Source: JACKEQ01 sp041389565 (lineage in GTDB: Bacteria; Myxococcota_A; UBA796; GCA-2862545). From it: a stretch of 64,000 nt of DNA. Shown one piece after another: positions 8,145-16,807 of this stretch. Numbering within the stretch: position 1 is the first letter of the stretch; every line of letters begins with the position of its first letter. Below the pieces are notes generated by a model, which was not told the origin of the DNA, did not search any database, and saw only the letters and a program-made list of their open reading frames with translations. Location of the stretch: NCBI GenBank assembly GCA_041389565.1, contig JAWKRP010000002.1, positions 682,001-746,000 of the forward strand, in the 5' to 3' direction. The position numbers and the translations under genes were made by a program.

Positions 8145-8848
8145 CCGTGCGCTCGGCCGTCTCGCTCACCACGCCGTCGGGTGCCGTGCACGACGCCGTG
8201 CTCGTGCGGCCGGAAGGGGAGGGGCCGGTGCCTGGCGTGGTGGTCATCCACGACATCACCGGCCTCCGCGACGACACCGAGCGACACTGCCAGCGGTTCG
8301 CCGAGGCGGGGTTCGCGGCGCTCGCGCCCGATCTCTACATGGGCTCCGTGGGGTGTGTCCTGCGCACGATGGTCACGATGGTGCGCCAGCGGGGGGCTGC
8401 GCTCGAGGTGATCGAAGCCGCACGGGCCCACCTGGCAGGCCTCCCCGAGGTCGACGCCGCGCGCATCTCGGTCACGGGCTTCTGCATGGGCGGCGGGTTC
8501 GCGCTGCTCGCGGCAGCCGATGGCGACTTCGCGGTGTCCGCGCCGTTCTACGGGCGCGTTCCGCTCGGTCCCGAGCGGCTCGAGGGGATCTGTCCGACGA
8601 TCGCGCAGTTCGGCGGCCGAGACCTGCTGTTCCGGCGCCAGGCGTCGTGGCTGTCGCGGCACCTCGACACGCTCGGGGTGCCCCACGAGGTCGTCGTGTA
8701 CCCGGAGGCCGGGCACTCGTTCATGAACGACCACCCGGGCCTCGCGTTCCAGGTGTCGCGCTACACCCCGCTGCGCGCGGCGTACGACGCAGAGGTGGAG
8801 GCGCGCGCGTGGGCCGCGATGCTCGCGTTCCTGGAGCGGCACGGGTGA
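8141..8848 (+). CDS. Dienelactone hydrolase family alpha/beta hydrolase
   Basis: This 235-residue enzyme has the DLH Cys-Asp-His triad: Cys115 in the nucleophile elbow GFCMGG, Asp161 in GGRDLL, and His192 in AGHSF. The size and the absence of a signal peptide match cytosolic carboxymethylenebutenolidase-like hydrolases, which open lactone or ester bonds. The start is taken as the GTG overlapping the previous stop (GTGA); a second GTG two codons on is possible. The next gene again overlaps by GTGA. The true substrate is unlikely to be dienelactone in this setting. Confidence 0.88.
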   Translation: MTVRSAVSLTTPSGAVHDAVLVRPEGEGPVPGVVVIHDITGLRDDTERHCQRFAEAGFAALAPDLYMGSVGCVLRTMVTMVRQRGAALEVIEAARAHLAGLPEVDAARISVTGFCMGGGFALLAAADGDFAVSAPFYGRVPLGPERLEGICPTIAQFGGRDLLFRRQASWLSRHLDTLGVPHEVVVYPEAGHSFMNDHPGLAFQVSRYTPLRAAYDAEVEARAWAAMLAFLERHG

Positions 8849-9504
8849 GCCCCACCGTGCTCCGGCTCGCATTCGGAGCCGTGTGGGCAGCCGTCCTGGT
8901 GGGTGCAGCGGGATTCCTGTCGTTCGAGATGGCCCCATCGATGGGCCAGATCCCGGATCCCATCCACATCGCTGCGCACCTCGCGCTCCTCGGTGTGCTC
9001 GCGGGAGTGCTCGTGCGCGACCTGTCGCCCCGCACCACCCTCCTGCTCGTCCTGGTCGCAGGCGCGCTCGTGGAGGTGGTGCAGATGGCGGGGGTCGGTG
9101 TGCTCCTGCTGCGAGAGGCGCGGTTCGATCTCGGGGTCGACCTTCTGGGAGCCTGCATCGGGCTGCGGCTGGCCGGTGGACCGGAGGGGGCGGTCCTCGT
9201 GAGGAGCGTGCTGCATCCGGTCCTCGTGGCCGGGGTCGCGCTCGTGGCGCTCGGCGTGCCGTCCCTCGGGCTCGTCGGCGTGGCCGCGACCCTCGGTGTC
9301 GTGGGCCTGAGGTGGGGGCGGCACTGGCCGTGGTCCGTGATCGTGCCTCTCGCGCTGGCGGTTCCGATGGCCTGGGTCACGCCCCGTGGTGCGGGCTGCC
9401 TGTGTGTGGTGGCGGCGCTCCGGACACCCGACGCGCCCGGTCCATCGAGCCCCTGGTGGGCCCTGGCGTGGATCGTCGCCTGCGTGGCGTGGGCGGCCGG
9501 GTAG
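8845..9504 (+). CDS. VanZ-like integral membrane protein
   Basis: This 219-residue protein has about six membrane helices. Its first half follows the VanZ pattern: an HIAAHLALLG segment, then VEVVQMAG after a helix, and RFDLGVDLLGACIGL, which corresponds to the family R-x-D-x-x-x-N/D-x-x-G block. The last third is extra hydrophobic sequence without a recognised motif. It is the last gene of the three-gene coupled set with DUF4230 and DLH, and ends 5 bp before the convergent lipoprotein gene. Function unknown. Confidence 0.6.
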   Translation: MSPTVLRLAFGAVWAAVLVGAAGFLSFEMAPSMGQIPDPIHIAAHLALLGVLAGVLVRDLSPRTTLLLVLVAGALVEVVQMAGVGVLLLREARFDLGVDLLGACIGLRLAGGPEGAVLVRSVLHPVLVAGVALVALGVPSLGLVGVAATLGVVGLRWGRHWPWSVIVPLALAVPMAWVTPRGAGCLCVVAALRTPDAPGPSSPWWALAWIVACVAWAAG

Positions 9505-9509
9505 TCAGG

Positions 9510-10181
9510 TCACTCGCAGGTGCCCGGATCGGGGGCCTGTGCGTCGGCCGCGAAGTCCACTCCCTCGACGCGGGTGGCGGAGAGCCCCGTCACCGTGAGG
9601 TCTGCGCAGTACGACTGGCCGTCGGGGCAGGCGCCGCAGGGCGCTCCGAGATCGCCGAAGCTCTCGCACAGGCCGTCCGGGGTGCCGAAGGAGCTGCCCT
9701 CGGCGAGCCGGAAGTCCACCACGCCCTGGAGCACGAGGTCGTCGATGCGGTTGCCGTCCGCCGAGAACGTGCCGTCGAGCGCGAGGTCGCCGATCGAGAA
9801 CGACCCGGTGGCGCTGGGGATCTCGAGGTCTTGCGGGCCCAGCGAGAAGGTGAGGTCGGCGAGCGACACGGGCGGCAGCGAGATGTCGCCGAAGCACGGG
9901 TTCCGCTGGATGGGGTCGGTGTTCTTGATGCCGAGCGCGAGCGTCATCGTGAGGCTGGTCTCGGACACGTTCGTGACCTGCGCGAGCACCTCGTTCGCGA
10001 AGAACAGCTTCACGAGGTCGTTCAGGCCGTCTTCGGCGCCCTCGATCGTGAGCCCGCCGACGCTGAGCCGGTAGACCGAGCCGTCGAGCATGGGGTCGAT
10101 CGGCAGGTCGGTGTCGGTGGTGCCCGTTCCGGAGCATCCGGCGAGGACGGCGAGCAGGGAAGCGGTGGCGAGACGGTTCAA
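9510..10181 (-). CDS. Secreted lipoprotein of unknown function, TTG start
   Basis: This 223-residue product has an N-terminal signal ending in a lipobox (LAVLAGC, Cys about residue 17) and a Ser/Gly/Thr/Asp-rich linker. The start is a TTG at 10181 preceded by CTGGAGG at good spacing; no ATG gives a sensible signal peptide. The mature part is rich in beta-strand-like repeats (LTIEG, SLTMTLALG, FSIGDLALDG, VDFRLAEG), reminiscent of LEA-like or NDR1/HIN1-type beta folds. It has five Cys in the last 50 residues, including CGACPDGQSYC. No known family is recognised. Outer-membrane attachment is likely. Confidence 0.7.
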   Translation of the reverse strand: MNRLATASLLAVLAGCSGTGTTDTDLPIDPMLDGSVYRLSVGGLTIEGAEDGLNDLVKLFFANEVLAQVTNVSETSLTMTLALGIKNTDPIQRNPCFGDISLPPVSLADLTFSLGPQDLEIPSATGSFSIGDLALDGTFSADGNRIDDLVLQGVVDFRLAEGSSFGTPDGLCESFGDLGAPCGACPDGQSYCADLTVTGLSATRVEGVDFAADAQAPDPGTCE

Positions 10182-10236
10182 GAGGACCTCCAGGGAAGCG
10201 CAGCATACCGATCCCGCCCCTGCGATACGATGGAGC

Positions 10237-12051
10237 ATGTCGCCGACCCTGTGGGCTCTCGTGCTGACGGGTGCGGCTCGCGCCCAGGAGGCGCCACTCG
10301 ACGCAGTCCGACCGATTCCGGCGGTCGACGCCGTGTACCTCCCCGACCTCACGTGGATGGAGGTGCGCGACCGGCTCGAAGGGGGCGCGACCACGGTGCT
10401 GGTGCCGACCGGGGGCATCGAGCAGAACGGGCCGTACCTGGTGCTCGGCAAGCACGACCGCATCGCGCGGGAGGTGGCGGAGCGGGCGGCCCGTGAGCTG
10501 GGGGATGCGCTCGTCGCGCCGGTCGTGTCGTTCGTGCCCGAGGGCCGGATCGACCCGCCGGACGGGCACATGCGGTACGCGGGCACGATCTCGGTGCGCC
10601 CGTCGACGCTCGAGGCCGTGCTCGAAGACACCGCGCTGAGCCTCGCGGCCCATGGCTTCGAACACGTCGTGCTGGTCGGCGATTCCTGGGGCAACCAGGA
10701 CGTCCAGGCCGTCGTGGCGGCCCGTCTCGACGGTCTTCCCACGCGCGTGCACCACCTGGCGGAGTTCTACGACCCCGACGCTGCGGTCGGCTTCCTGATG
10801 GATCGCGGGCTCGAGTGGTCGCCCGACGACCTCCACGACGACCCGGCGTTCACCCTGCAGCTCGCGGCGATCGACCCGGTGGCTGCCCGCTTCCCGCAGC
10901 GCCTGGAGGCCGGGGTGCTCGTGGGCGACGGCTTCTCGATCGAGCCCGTGGACGATCGGATCGCGCTCGGCGAGGCCCTGCTGGACTGGCGGGCACGGCG
11001 CACGGCCGAGGCGGTCCGCGAGGCGCGGTCGAGCCCGGTGCCCTCGCCGTGGGCGGGCCTGCGGGAAGCCCTGCTGGCGCCGCTCACCGCGCTGACCCGC
11101 CCGGAGGAGCGCACCCACGTGGCCTGGCTCGCGAGCTCGCTGCTCCTCGCCGTGCTGGCGGTGGGGTGGAAGCAGGGCAGGGGAGCGTCTGCGGGCTCGG
11201 TGGCGCGTGCGGTCTTCCCCCGGGAGGTGTGGGCGTCGAGAGATGCGGTGCACGACCTGCTGTTCGCGCTCTGCGGCGGTGTGTTCGCGTTCGCGTGGTT
11301 CGGCGGCACGTGGGCGGGGCTGTTCGATGGCGCGGCCGATCAGGTGCTCCGGATGCTCCGGTCCACCGGCATCGACGGGCTCGGGCTGACGATGGGCCTC
11401 CCGACGCGCATCGCGGTGACCGTCGTGTTCGTGGTGGTCACCGATCTCGCCGTGTGGCTCGCGCACTACGCACAACACCGCATCCCGGTGTTGTGGGCGT
11501 TCCACAAGGTGCACCACGCAGCCGAGCACCTCACGCCGCTCACGGTGTTCCGCCAGCACCCGGTCGATCTGCTGCTCGCGGGCGTGCTGGGCAGCGTGCT
11601 GGGAGGTGCGGCGTACGGGGCCTTCGAGTGGGTGTCGCCGGATCCGCCCACGGGCATCGACCTGTTCGGGCTCAACGTCGTTCTGGTCGCGTTCTACGCG
11701 GGTGGGTACCACCTGCGTCACTCGCACGTGTGGCTGTCGTTCGGCCCACTCGACCGGGTGTTCGTGAGCCCGGCGATGCACCAGATCCACCACAGCGCTG
11801 CACCTGAGCACCACGGTCGGAACCTGGGGCTCACGTTCAGCGTGTGGGACCAGCTGTTCGGCACGGCGTGGATCCCGGAGCGCGAAGAGCGCCTGCGCTT
11901 CGGGATCGGGCCGGAGGGCGAACGGTTCCGGACGGCGGTGGACTTCTGGGTCGCGCCGTTCGGAGAGATCCTCAGTGGTGGTGGTGACCGTCGGGACCGT
12001 GAGGATGCCCGTGAGCCTGCTCGTCGGCCGTGGCGTCGCGAATCCCGGTGA
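10237..12051 (+). CDS. Creatininase-family domain fused to a sterol desaturase/fatty-acid hydroxylase domain
   Basis: A single 604-residue frame carries two enzymes. Residues 1-17 look like a signal peptide (cut after ARA). Residues ~22-255 match the creatininase family: PTGGIEQNGP at 57-66 and KHD at 72-74 replace the usual EHG...D metal motif, and GDSWGNQ (148-154) replaces GHGGN, so this belongs to an EQNG/GDSxGNQ variant group. After membrane helices (~296-311, ~340-360, ~392-409), residues ~395-545 carry the three His motifs of the diiron hydroxylase family: HYAQH 410-414, HKVHH 423-427 and HQIHH 515-519. The Arg-rich C-terminal ~25 residues are encoded where the gene overlaps the convergent FKBP gene by 80 bp. 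Both activities are plausible; the joint role is unknown. Confidence 0.85.
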   Translation: MSPTLWALVLTGAARAQEAPLDAVRPIPAVDAVYLPDLTWMEVRDRLEGGATTVLVPTGGIEQNGPYLVLGKHDRIAREVAERAARELGDALVAPVVSFVPEGRIDPPDGHMRYAGTISVRPSTLEAVLEDTALSLAAHGFEHVVLVGDSWGNQDVQAVVAARLDGLPTRVHHLAEFYDPDAAVGFLMDRGLEWSPDDLHDDPAFTLQLAAIDPVAARFPQRLEAGVLVGDGFSIEPVDDRIALGEALLDWRARRTAEAVREARSSPVPSPWAGLREALLAPLTALTRPEERTHVAWLASSLLLAVLAVGWKQGRGASAGSVARAVFPREVWASRDAVHDLLFALCGGVFAFAWFGGTWAGLFDGAADQVLRMLRSTGIDGLGLTMGLPTRIAVTVVFVVVTDLAVWLAHYAQHRIPVLWAFHKVHHAAEHLTPLTVFRQHPVDLLLAGVLGSVLGGAAYGAFEWVSPDPPTGIDLFGLNVVLVAFYAGGYHLRHSHVWLSFGPLDRVFVSPAMHQIHHSAAPEHHGRNLGLTFSVWDQLFGTAWIPEREERLRFGIGPEGERFRTAVDFWVAPFGEILSGGGDRRDREDAREPARRPWRRESR

Positions 12052-12466
12052 CCTCGACGTCGAAGTGCAGCGTCTTGCCCGCGAGCGGGTGGTTCATGTC
12101 GATGAACACGGTGTCGGCTTCGACACTCGCGATCCAGATCGGGATGGCCTGACCACCCTCGGTCTGGGCCATGAGCTGCATGCCCGGGCGGAGCTGCACG
12201 TTCGGCGGGAACTCCTGGCGGGGCACGGGCTGCGGCGACATGCCGTTGTGCTCGCCGTAGCCGTCTTCGGGCGCCACGTCGGCCACGAAGCGGTCGCCGA
12301 CGGCCTTGCCCGTCATCTGGGTCTCGAGGCCGGGCACGATGTTGCTGGCGCCGTGGAGGTACGGCATGGGCTCGCCGCGCTCGCGGGACGTGTCGAGCAC
12401 CGCTCCGTCGTCGTCGGTGAGCGTGTAGTGGAAGAGTACGACTTTGCCGTCAGCGACGATGGACAA
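11972..12466 (-). CDS. FKBP-type peptidyl-prolyl isomerase, SlyD-like, His-rich tail
   Basis: This 164-residue protein has a SlyD-type FKBP layout. The N-terminal half of the FKBP fold (KVVLFHYTLTDDDGAVLDTS, GASNIVPGLE, GDRF) is interrupted by an insert-in-flap chaperone domain (residues ~70-130), and the fold closes with HPLAGKTLHFDVEV. The C terminus, HGHPHGPDGHHHH, is a metal-binding tail like that of SlyD. It acts in the cytosol, isomerising X-Pro bonds and chaperoning, possibly with Ni or Zn. The start is a TTG at 12466 with GGAGG six bases upstream; no ATG precedes the FKBP core. Confidence 0.9.
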   Translation of the reverse strand: MSIVADGKVVLFHYTLTDDDGAVLDTSRERGEPMPYLHGASNIVPGLETQMTGKAVGDRFVADVAPEDGYGEHNGMSPQPVPRQEFPPNVQLRPGMQLMAQTEGGQAIPIWIASVEADTVFIDMNHPLAGKTLHFDVEVTGIRDATADEQAHGHPHGPDGHHHH

Positions 12467-12574
12467 ACCTGGCCTCCGGGGCGCGGGTGCGGGGGTGGGT
12501 CGACCGGGAGCGAGCCCGAACGAGTCCAGCGAGTAACGTGGTGATGGAACGAACGGGCGAACGGAGCGGGAACG

Positions 12575-13891
12575 ATGGCGATGTGGTTGGCGTGGATCGG
12601 AGGAGCCCTCGCCGCAGACGGTGCCGAGCCCCAGATGTGGGACCGGTGCGTGTCCGAAGGCCTGTTGAGCGCCGAAGATCACGCGATCCTGCGAAAGCAG
12701 CTCGACGCGAACCCGCCCGGGTCCGCCGCCCACAAGGCCACCATCGAAGCGGCGCTGGCGCGCAACGAGGGCTGCCCCGCGCTGTGGATGGCAGCGGCCG
12801 GGGTCCACCACGCCGAGGGCAAGCCCGAGAAAGCGCTCGAGGACCTGAGAAAGGCCGCTGCGGCGGGCCCCGACTGGCCCCAGGTGCAGCGCGCGCTCGC
12901 CGTGGCGCTCCACAACGACGGCATGGCGGGCGAGGTGCTCGACGTCGCGGTCGATCTGAACCCGACCGACGGTCTGCTGAAGATCCTCCAGGCCGAGGAA
13001 CGGCCCCCGTCCGAGCGGGCGGGGCTCATGCGCGATGCGGTGGAAGCGCACCCCCACGACGCGGAGGTGGCGGTCGCCGCGGTCCGCGCGCTCGACGAAG
13101 CCGGCCGGCCGCTCGAGGCCATCGCGCTCGCGCGCGAACGATACACGGTGCTCGACACGCCCGAGCTGGCGGCCCTGGTGGCGTCGATGGAGCGTCCGTT
13201 CGAGGTCGACGAGACGGAGCGCGCCCGTCGTCCCGGCGAGTTCCGCACGCTCCCCGACGGCACGGAGGAGGTCATCGTCTACAGCCCGGCCCGCGCGCGC
13301 CAGGAGCTCGAGAACCGCCTGTCCGCGAAGGGATGGACGCTCACCGAGACGATCGACGGCGGCATCCGCTACCGCACCGAGAAGCCGGTTCAGCCCTGGG
13401 TCGAGATCTACGACGACGGGCGCGTCGAGGTGCAGGAGAGCGGGAAGATCACGCCGCCCGAGGGAACGCTGCCCGAAGGCCAGACGATGATCCCGTACAT
13501 CTCCGCCCGAAAGCTCCAGAAGAAGCGTGCGAAGCTGATGGAGGACATCTGGTACGAGGTGACGGTCTGGCAGCAGGCGCAGATCCGGGTGTCGTTCCAG
13601 GAGCAGCTCGGCGAGCACCTCCCCGACCTCCTCACGGGCATCTGGGAGCGGGGCGAGCCGATGTACGGGAAGGGCACGCTCGACAGCCCCGAGGCGCGCC
13701 GCGGTGCGCTGCTCGACTACTGGGCGACCCGCGCGTGCTCGGAAGACGGAGACGCGGCGCGTGCGGTGGTCCAGACCTTCGTGCGCCGCGTCGTCCAGGA
13801 GTCCGAGACGCCCGCGTCCGCCGAGGAGATCGCGGCCGCACAGGGCAAGAGCACGTGTGAGGGCCGGGTGCTCGAGGTGGAGTCCGAGTGA
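12575..13891 (+). CDS. Secreted TPR-containing protein, unrecognised
   Basis: The 438-residue product begins with a short hydrophobic signal-like segment (MWLAWIGGALAADG). Residues ~60-240 are helical repeats in TPR style (AEGKPEKALEDLRKAAAAGPDWPQVQRAL is one unit, quoted here only to show its pattern by position ~85-113). The C-terminal half (~240-420) has no recognised family; it has a WVEIYDDGRVEVQES hairpin and a helical segment rich in Glu/Arg. The following gene starts inside its stop (GTGA), so the two proteins are made together. It opens the plus-strand series that runs to thymidine kinase. Function unknown. Confidence 0.7.
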   Translation: MAMWLAWIGGALAADGAEPQMWDRCVSEGLLSAEDHAILRKQLDANPPGSAAHKATIEAALARNEGCPALWMAAAGVHHAEGKPEKALEDLRKAAAAGPDWPQVQRALAVALHNDGMAGEVLDVAVDLNPTDGLLKILQAEERPPSERAGLMRDAVEAHPHDAEVAVAAVRALDEAGRPLEAIALARERYTVLDTPELAALVASMERPFEVDETERARRPGEFRTLPDGTEEVIVYSPARARQELENRLSAKGWTLTETIDGGIRYRTEKPVQPWVEIYDDGRVEVQESGKITPPEGTLPEGQTMIPYISARKLQKKRAKLMEDIWYEVTVWQQAQIRVSFQEQLGEHLPDLLTGIWERGEPMYGKGTLDSPEARRGALLDYWATRACSEDGDAARAVVQTFVRRVVQESETPASAEEIAAAQGKSTCEGRVLEVESE

Positions 13892-15588
13892 ACAGCGTCG
13901 CGAGCTACGAGGCGGGGCGTCGGCTGCTGGAGCAGGGGCGGCGGGCGATGGCGTCCGGGCGTCCGGAGCGTGCGGGCGAGGCGTTCGCATCGGCAGCAGC
14001 GTGCTTCGCGGGGCCCACCTCGCTGCTCGGGGGCGGCCACGCGTGGCGCGGGCTCGCCGAGGTCGCCGTGCTCCAGGCGCGGTTCGAGGAGGCCAATGTC
14101 GCGCTCGACGCCGCCGAGCGGTTGTTCCAGCTCGGCCGGGCGCAGCAGGTGGCGCTCCCGCCCGACCCCGAGGTGGAGCGGAGCCTGAACGAGGGCCTCC
14201 TGGTCGTGGGGGTCGCGCGGGCCGATGTCGCGCTTCGGCAGGGCGATCTGCCCGGTGCGCGCGCTCGGCTGGGGCAGGCGGCAGCGCACTACAGCGCGTC
14301 CGGGCAGGAGGGGCGCGCCGACCTGTGGCGCCTGGTGGCCCGGCTCTCCGAGCGCGAGGGGCGGTGGAACGCGGCGCGCATGGAGTGGCGCCGGGTGGCG
14401 AAGGCCTGTGCAGCCTGCGGCGACGACCGCGGGCGCACCGACGCCCTGGTGCGGCTGACCGAGGTGCTCATCCTGATGAACCGGCCCGAGAAGGCCGACG
14501 CAGCGCTGTCGGGAGCGGAAGAGGCCGCGCGCAGCACCATGGATCCGGCCCTGCTCGGGCGGGTGCACATGGCGAAGGCCGGTCTGCTCGAGCTGAACGG
14601 CGACACCGAAGCGGCCTGGGAGCGCTGGGAGTCCGCGCTCGAGGCGCTGGTGCACGCGGGGGGCATCCTCCAGGGGCTGGCCCGGGTGCGGATGTCGCTG
14701 CTCGCGGCCCGGTATCGCCCGCTCGAAGCGAGCTTCCTGCTCAAGGAGGGCCTGAAGCACCTGCTCGATGGGCAGCACCCCGACGCGCTGGGGCTCGTGC
14801 ACCACCAGATCGCGCTCGTGGCGCTCGCGATGAACAACCAGCGGGTGGCCGCGCTGGCCGTCGTGGGGGCCGAGGCCGCGCGGGGGTTCCGCGGGGTCGC
14901 GACGCAGAGCATCCTGTCGCGTGCGCTCGCGCAGGCAGGGGAGGGCGCCACCGTCGACGATCTCGCCCGCCTCGAGGGGCTCGTGGGCACGCCGCTCGGC
15001 ACGCGTCGCAGCGCGATGGAGCTGTGCGACCGGCTCGCGAACCGCCCGCAGACGCCCCGTCCGAGCGCAGCGCGAGAGCTCCGCCCGACGTCGAAGCTCC
15101 TGTGGAGCGAAGGGGCCGACGTCCGCGAAGAGCCCCTGCCACACGGGCTGGTGACGGTCGGGTCGCGCGACGACGCCGACATCCGGGTGCCCGCGGACGG
15201 GGTGAGCGTGTCGATCCGGAAGGACGCCTCCGGGGTGCGGGTGGTGGTCGACCCGATGAGCCCGCAGCCCGTGCTGCTCGACGGGCACGCCATCCGCGGG
15301 GAGCACTTCCTCACCGACGGAGACGTGCTGACGCTCGGCGATCTCGAGCTCCGGCACGTGCTCCCCCCTGCGCCTGTGCGCCCGCCCACGAAGACCCAGC
15401 CGCCCGCGCCGGAGCGCCCCCAGGAGGTGCCCCCCGAGCCCGTCGAAGACGACGCGCCGGAGCCGGTGCAGCGACGCGGATCGGGCCGTCTGTACGGGCT
15501 CGTGTTCGTGCTCGGGGCCGCCGCGGTGAGCGCGCTGCTCGGGGCGCTGGCGGGTGCGCTGCTCGTGCTGTTGTTCGCCGTGTCGTGA
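13888..15588 (+). CDS. TPR protein with a degenerate FHA-like domain and C-terminal membrane anchor
   Basis: This 566-residue protein uses a GTG start overlapping the previous stop. Residues ~5-400 are helical TPR-like repeats. Residues ~405-495 have the strand pattern of an FHA domain (GLVTVGSRDDADIRVPADGV, then LLDGHAI and LTDGDVLTLGDLELR). The key phosphothreonine-binding Ser and Asn are not in place, so it may be a structural FHA fold. A Pro/Glu-rich linker leads to a terminal membrane helix (~543-566), implying that the TPR/FHA part is cytosolic. The partner is likely the preceding TPR protein. Not assigned to a known pathway. Confidence 0.7.
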   Translation: MNSVASYEAGRRLLEQGRRAMASGRPERAGEAFASAAACFAGPTSLLGGGHAWRGLAEVAVLQARFEEANVALDAAERLFQLGRAQQVALPPDPEVERSLNEGLLVVGVARADVALRQGDLPGARARLGQAAAHYSASGQEGRADLWRLVARLSEREGRWNAARMEWRRVAKACAACGDDRGRTDALVRLTEVLILMNRPEKADAALSGAEEAARSTMDPALLGRVHMAKAGLLELNGDTEAAWERWESALEALVHAGGILQGLARVRMSLLAARYRPLEASFLLKEGLKHLLDGQHPDALGLVHHQIALVALAMNNQRVAALAVVGAEAARGFRGVATQSILSRALAQAGEGATVDDLARLEGLVGTPLGTRRSAMELCDRLANRPQTPRPSAARELRPTSKLLWSEGADVREEPLPHGLVTVGSRDDADIRVPADGVSVSIRKDASGVRVVVDPMSPQPVLLDGHAIRGEHFLTDGDVLTLGDLELRHVLPPAPVRPPTKTQPPAPERPQEVPPEPVEDDAPEPVQRRGSGRLYGLVFVLGAAAVSALLGALAGALLVLLFAVS

Positions 15589-15609
15589 TGCCAGAGCGTC
15601 GCGACTGAA

Positions 15610-15615
15610 TACAAT
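15610..15615 (+). promoter_or_regulatory. Candidate -10 element (TACAAT)
   Basis: TACAAT lies 43 bp upstream of the lipoprotein start at 15653, in the 64-bp gap after the TPR/FHA gene. No good -35 is seen at 17 bp (GATGCC), so this is a weak promoter call. It may restart transcription for the genes that follow. Confidence 0.3.
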
Positions 15616-15652
15616 CGGCCGCGGTGCGTCTCGGAGCGGGACGGAGGTGCTC

Positions 15653-16384
15653 ATGCGTGCGGTGATGGTGGCAGCGGTCGCGGTTCTGGCGACGGGGTGT
15701 GCTCGGGTGGAGACCACGTTCTCGGACACCGTGTCGTCCGAGGGCGTGTTCGTGTTCCAGGGCACGACGGATCGCGGCACCATCCGGTACGACGGCGGGG
15801 GCATCGGCGAGACCTTCGACGTTCGCGGCACGAGCTGGGCGACGGGCGGCGGCAAGGCGAAGGCGGAGCGGCGCGAGGCCGACAACCAGTACGCGGTGTC
15901 GGTGCAGGACCGCGTGCTCGTCGCGTCGGGCGTGTCGTTCGACGGGCGGGCGGGCGTCGACTTCTCGGTGCTCGGGCCCTCGGTGATGGACGTCGACATC
16001 CTCACCGACCGCGGCACTGCCGAGCTGTTCGACGTGAACGGCATCCACGTGGTCACCGCGAATCGCGTGTACGGCCGCGGAATCATCGGTGACGTCGACT
16101 TCTTCGCCGACAGCAACGGCATCGACGTCGAGGTGCTGCCGTTCGAGTTCGGCTCGGTGCGGGTGGAGTCGCGGTCGGGCGACGTCGACCTCTACATCCC
16201 GTGGGGGCTCGACTACGACCTGACGGTGGTCGGAGACCCCGAGTACGAGATGGTGATCGAAGACCTCGGGTTCGACACGTTCGTGCTCGAGCCCGGGCTG
16301 GCGATCGGCTGGCGGGGAGGCCGGTCCATCCGGGTCGACGTGGTGGTCACCGGTGGCGACGTGCGCGTGCTGTCGGCGTTCTGA
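15653..16384 (+). CDS. Lipoprotein with DUF4097-like beta repeats
   Basis: This 243-residue lipoprotein has the lipobox LATGC (Cys ~16) and an ATG preceded by GGAGG. The mature part is a regular series of short beta strands with alternating Val/Asp (VSFDGRAGVDFSVLGP, VMDVDILTDRGTAELFD, VEVLPFEFGSVRVESRSGDVDLYI). These resemble the right-handed beta-helix-like DUF4097 or head-GIN repeats, including the SGDV turn. It is probably exported and outer-membrane anchored. The next gene begins directly after its stop (TGA-ATG), indicating coupling. The precise family is uncertain. Confidence 0.65.
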   Translation: MRAVMVAAVAVLATGCARVETTFSDTVSSEGVFVFQGTTDRGTIRYDGGGIGETFDVRGTSWATGGGKAKAERREADNQYAVSVQDRVLVASGVSFDGRAGVDFSVLGPSVMDVDILTDRGTAELFDVNGIHVVTANRVYGRGIIGDVDFFADSNGIDVEVLPFEFGSVRVESRSGDVDLYIPWGLDYDLTVVGDPEYEMVIEDLGFDTFVLEPGLAIGWRGGRSIRVDVVVTGGDVRVLSAF

Positions 16385-16768
16385 ATGCCCGTCGTGACCG
16401 CACGCTTCCGGTTCGAGTACCGCCTGTTCGACTGGGCCGAGAGCCACGTGCGTGCGCTGGGCGGCGAGCGGATGGCGTTCTTCGTGGCGCTCCGCGAAGA
16501 CGGCTCGCTGCGACGGGCCTACTACGCGGTTCCCGGGCGCCCGTGGGACGGCGAGCAGAAGACCAGCATGGCGCAGGCCCATCCGCGCTGGTTCCTGTAC
16601 GTGCCCGACGAGGAACCGGGCCGCGGCTACCTCGAGTGGAGCGAGCTGCCCGTGTCGGTCGCGCGGCGCTGGCTCGGCCGCGCGATCCTGGCGACCGACC
16701 TGCAGGATGTGCGCGGAGGCGATCCTCTCGATCACTGGCCGGAGAGCTGGCGGGTCGTGGTCGGCTGA
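16385..16768 (+). CDS. Hypothetical protein, 127 residues
   Basis: This small soluble protein has no signal peptide or membrane segment. The ATG abuts the preceding stop and has no Shine-Dalgarno of its own, so it is probably translated by re-initiation. It is rich in Trp and Arg (DWAESHV, PGRPWDGEQ, HPRWFLYVPDE, RRWLGRA), giving a mixed alpha/beta look. No family is recognised. Codon usage matches its neighbours, so it is likely a real gene of the local series. Confidence 0.55.
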   Translation: MPVVTARFRFEYRLFDWAESHVRALGGERMAFFVALREDGSLRRAYYAVPGRPWDGEQKTSMAQAHPRWFLYVPDEEPGRGYLEWSELPVSVARRWLGRAILATDLQDVRGGDPLDHWPESWRVVVG

Positions 16769-16807
16769 TCGCGTTAACCACACGGAACCCCTGACAGGAG
16801 GATCGCC

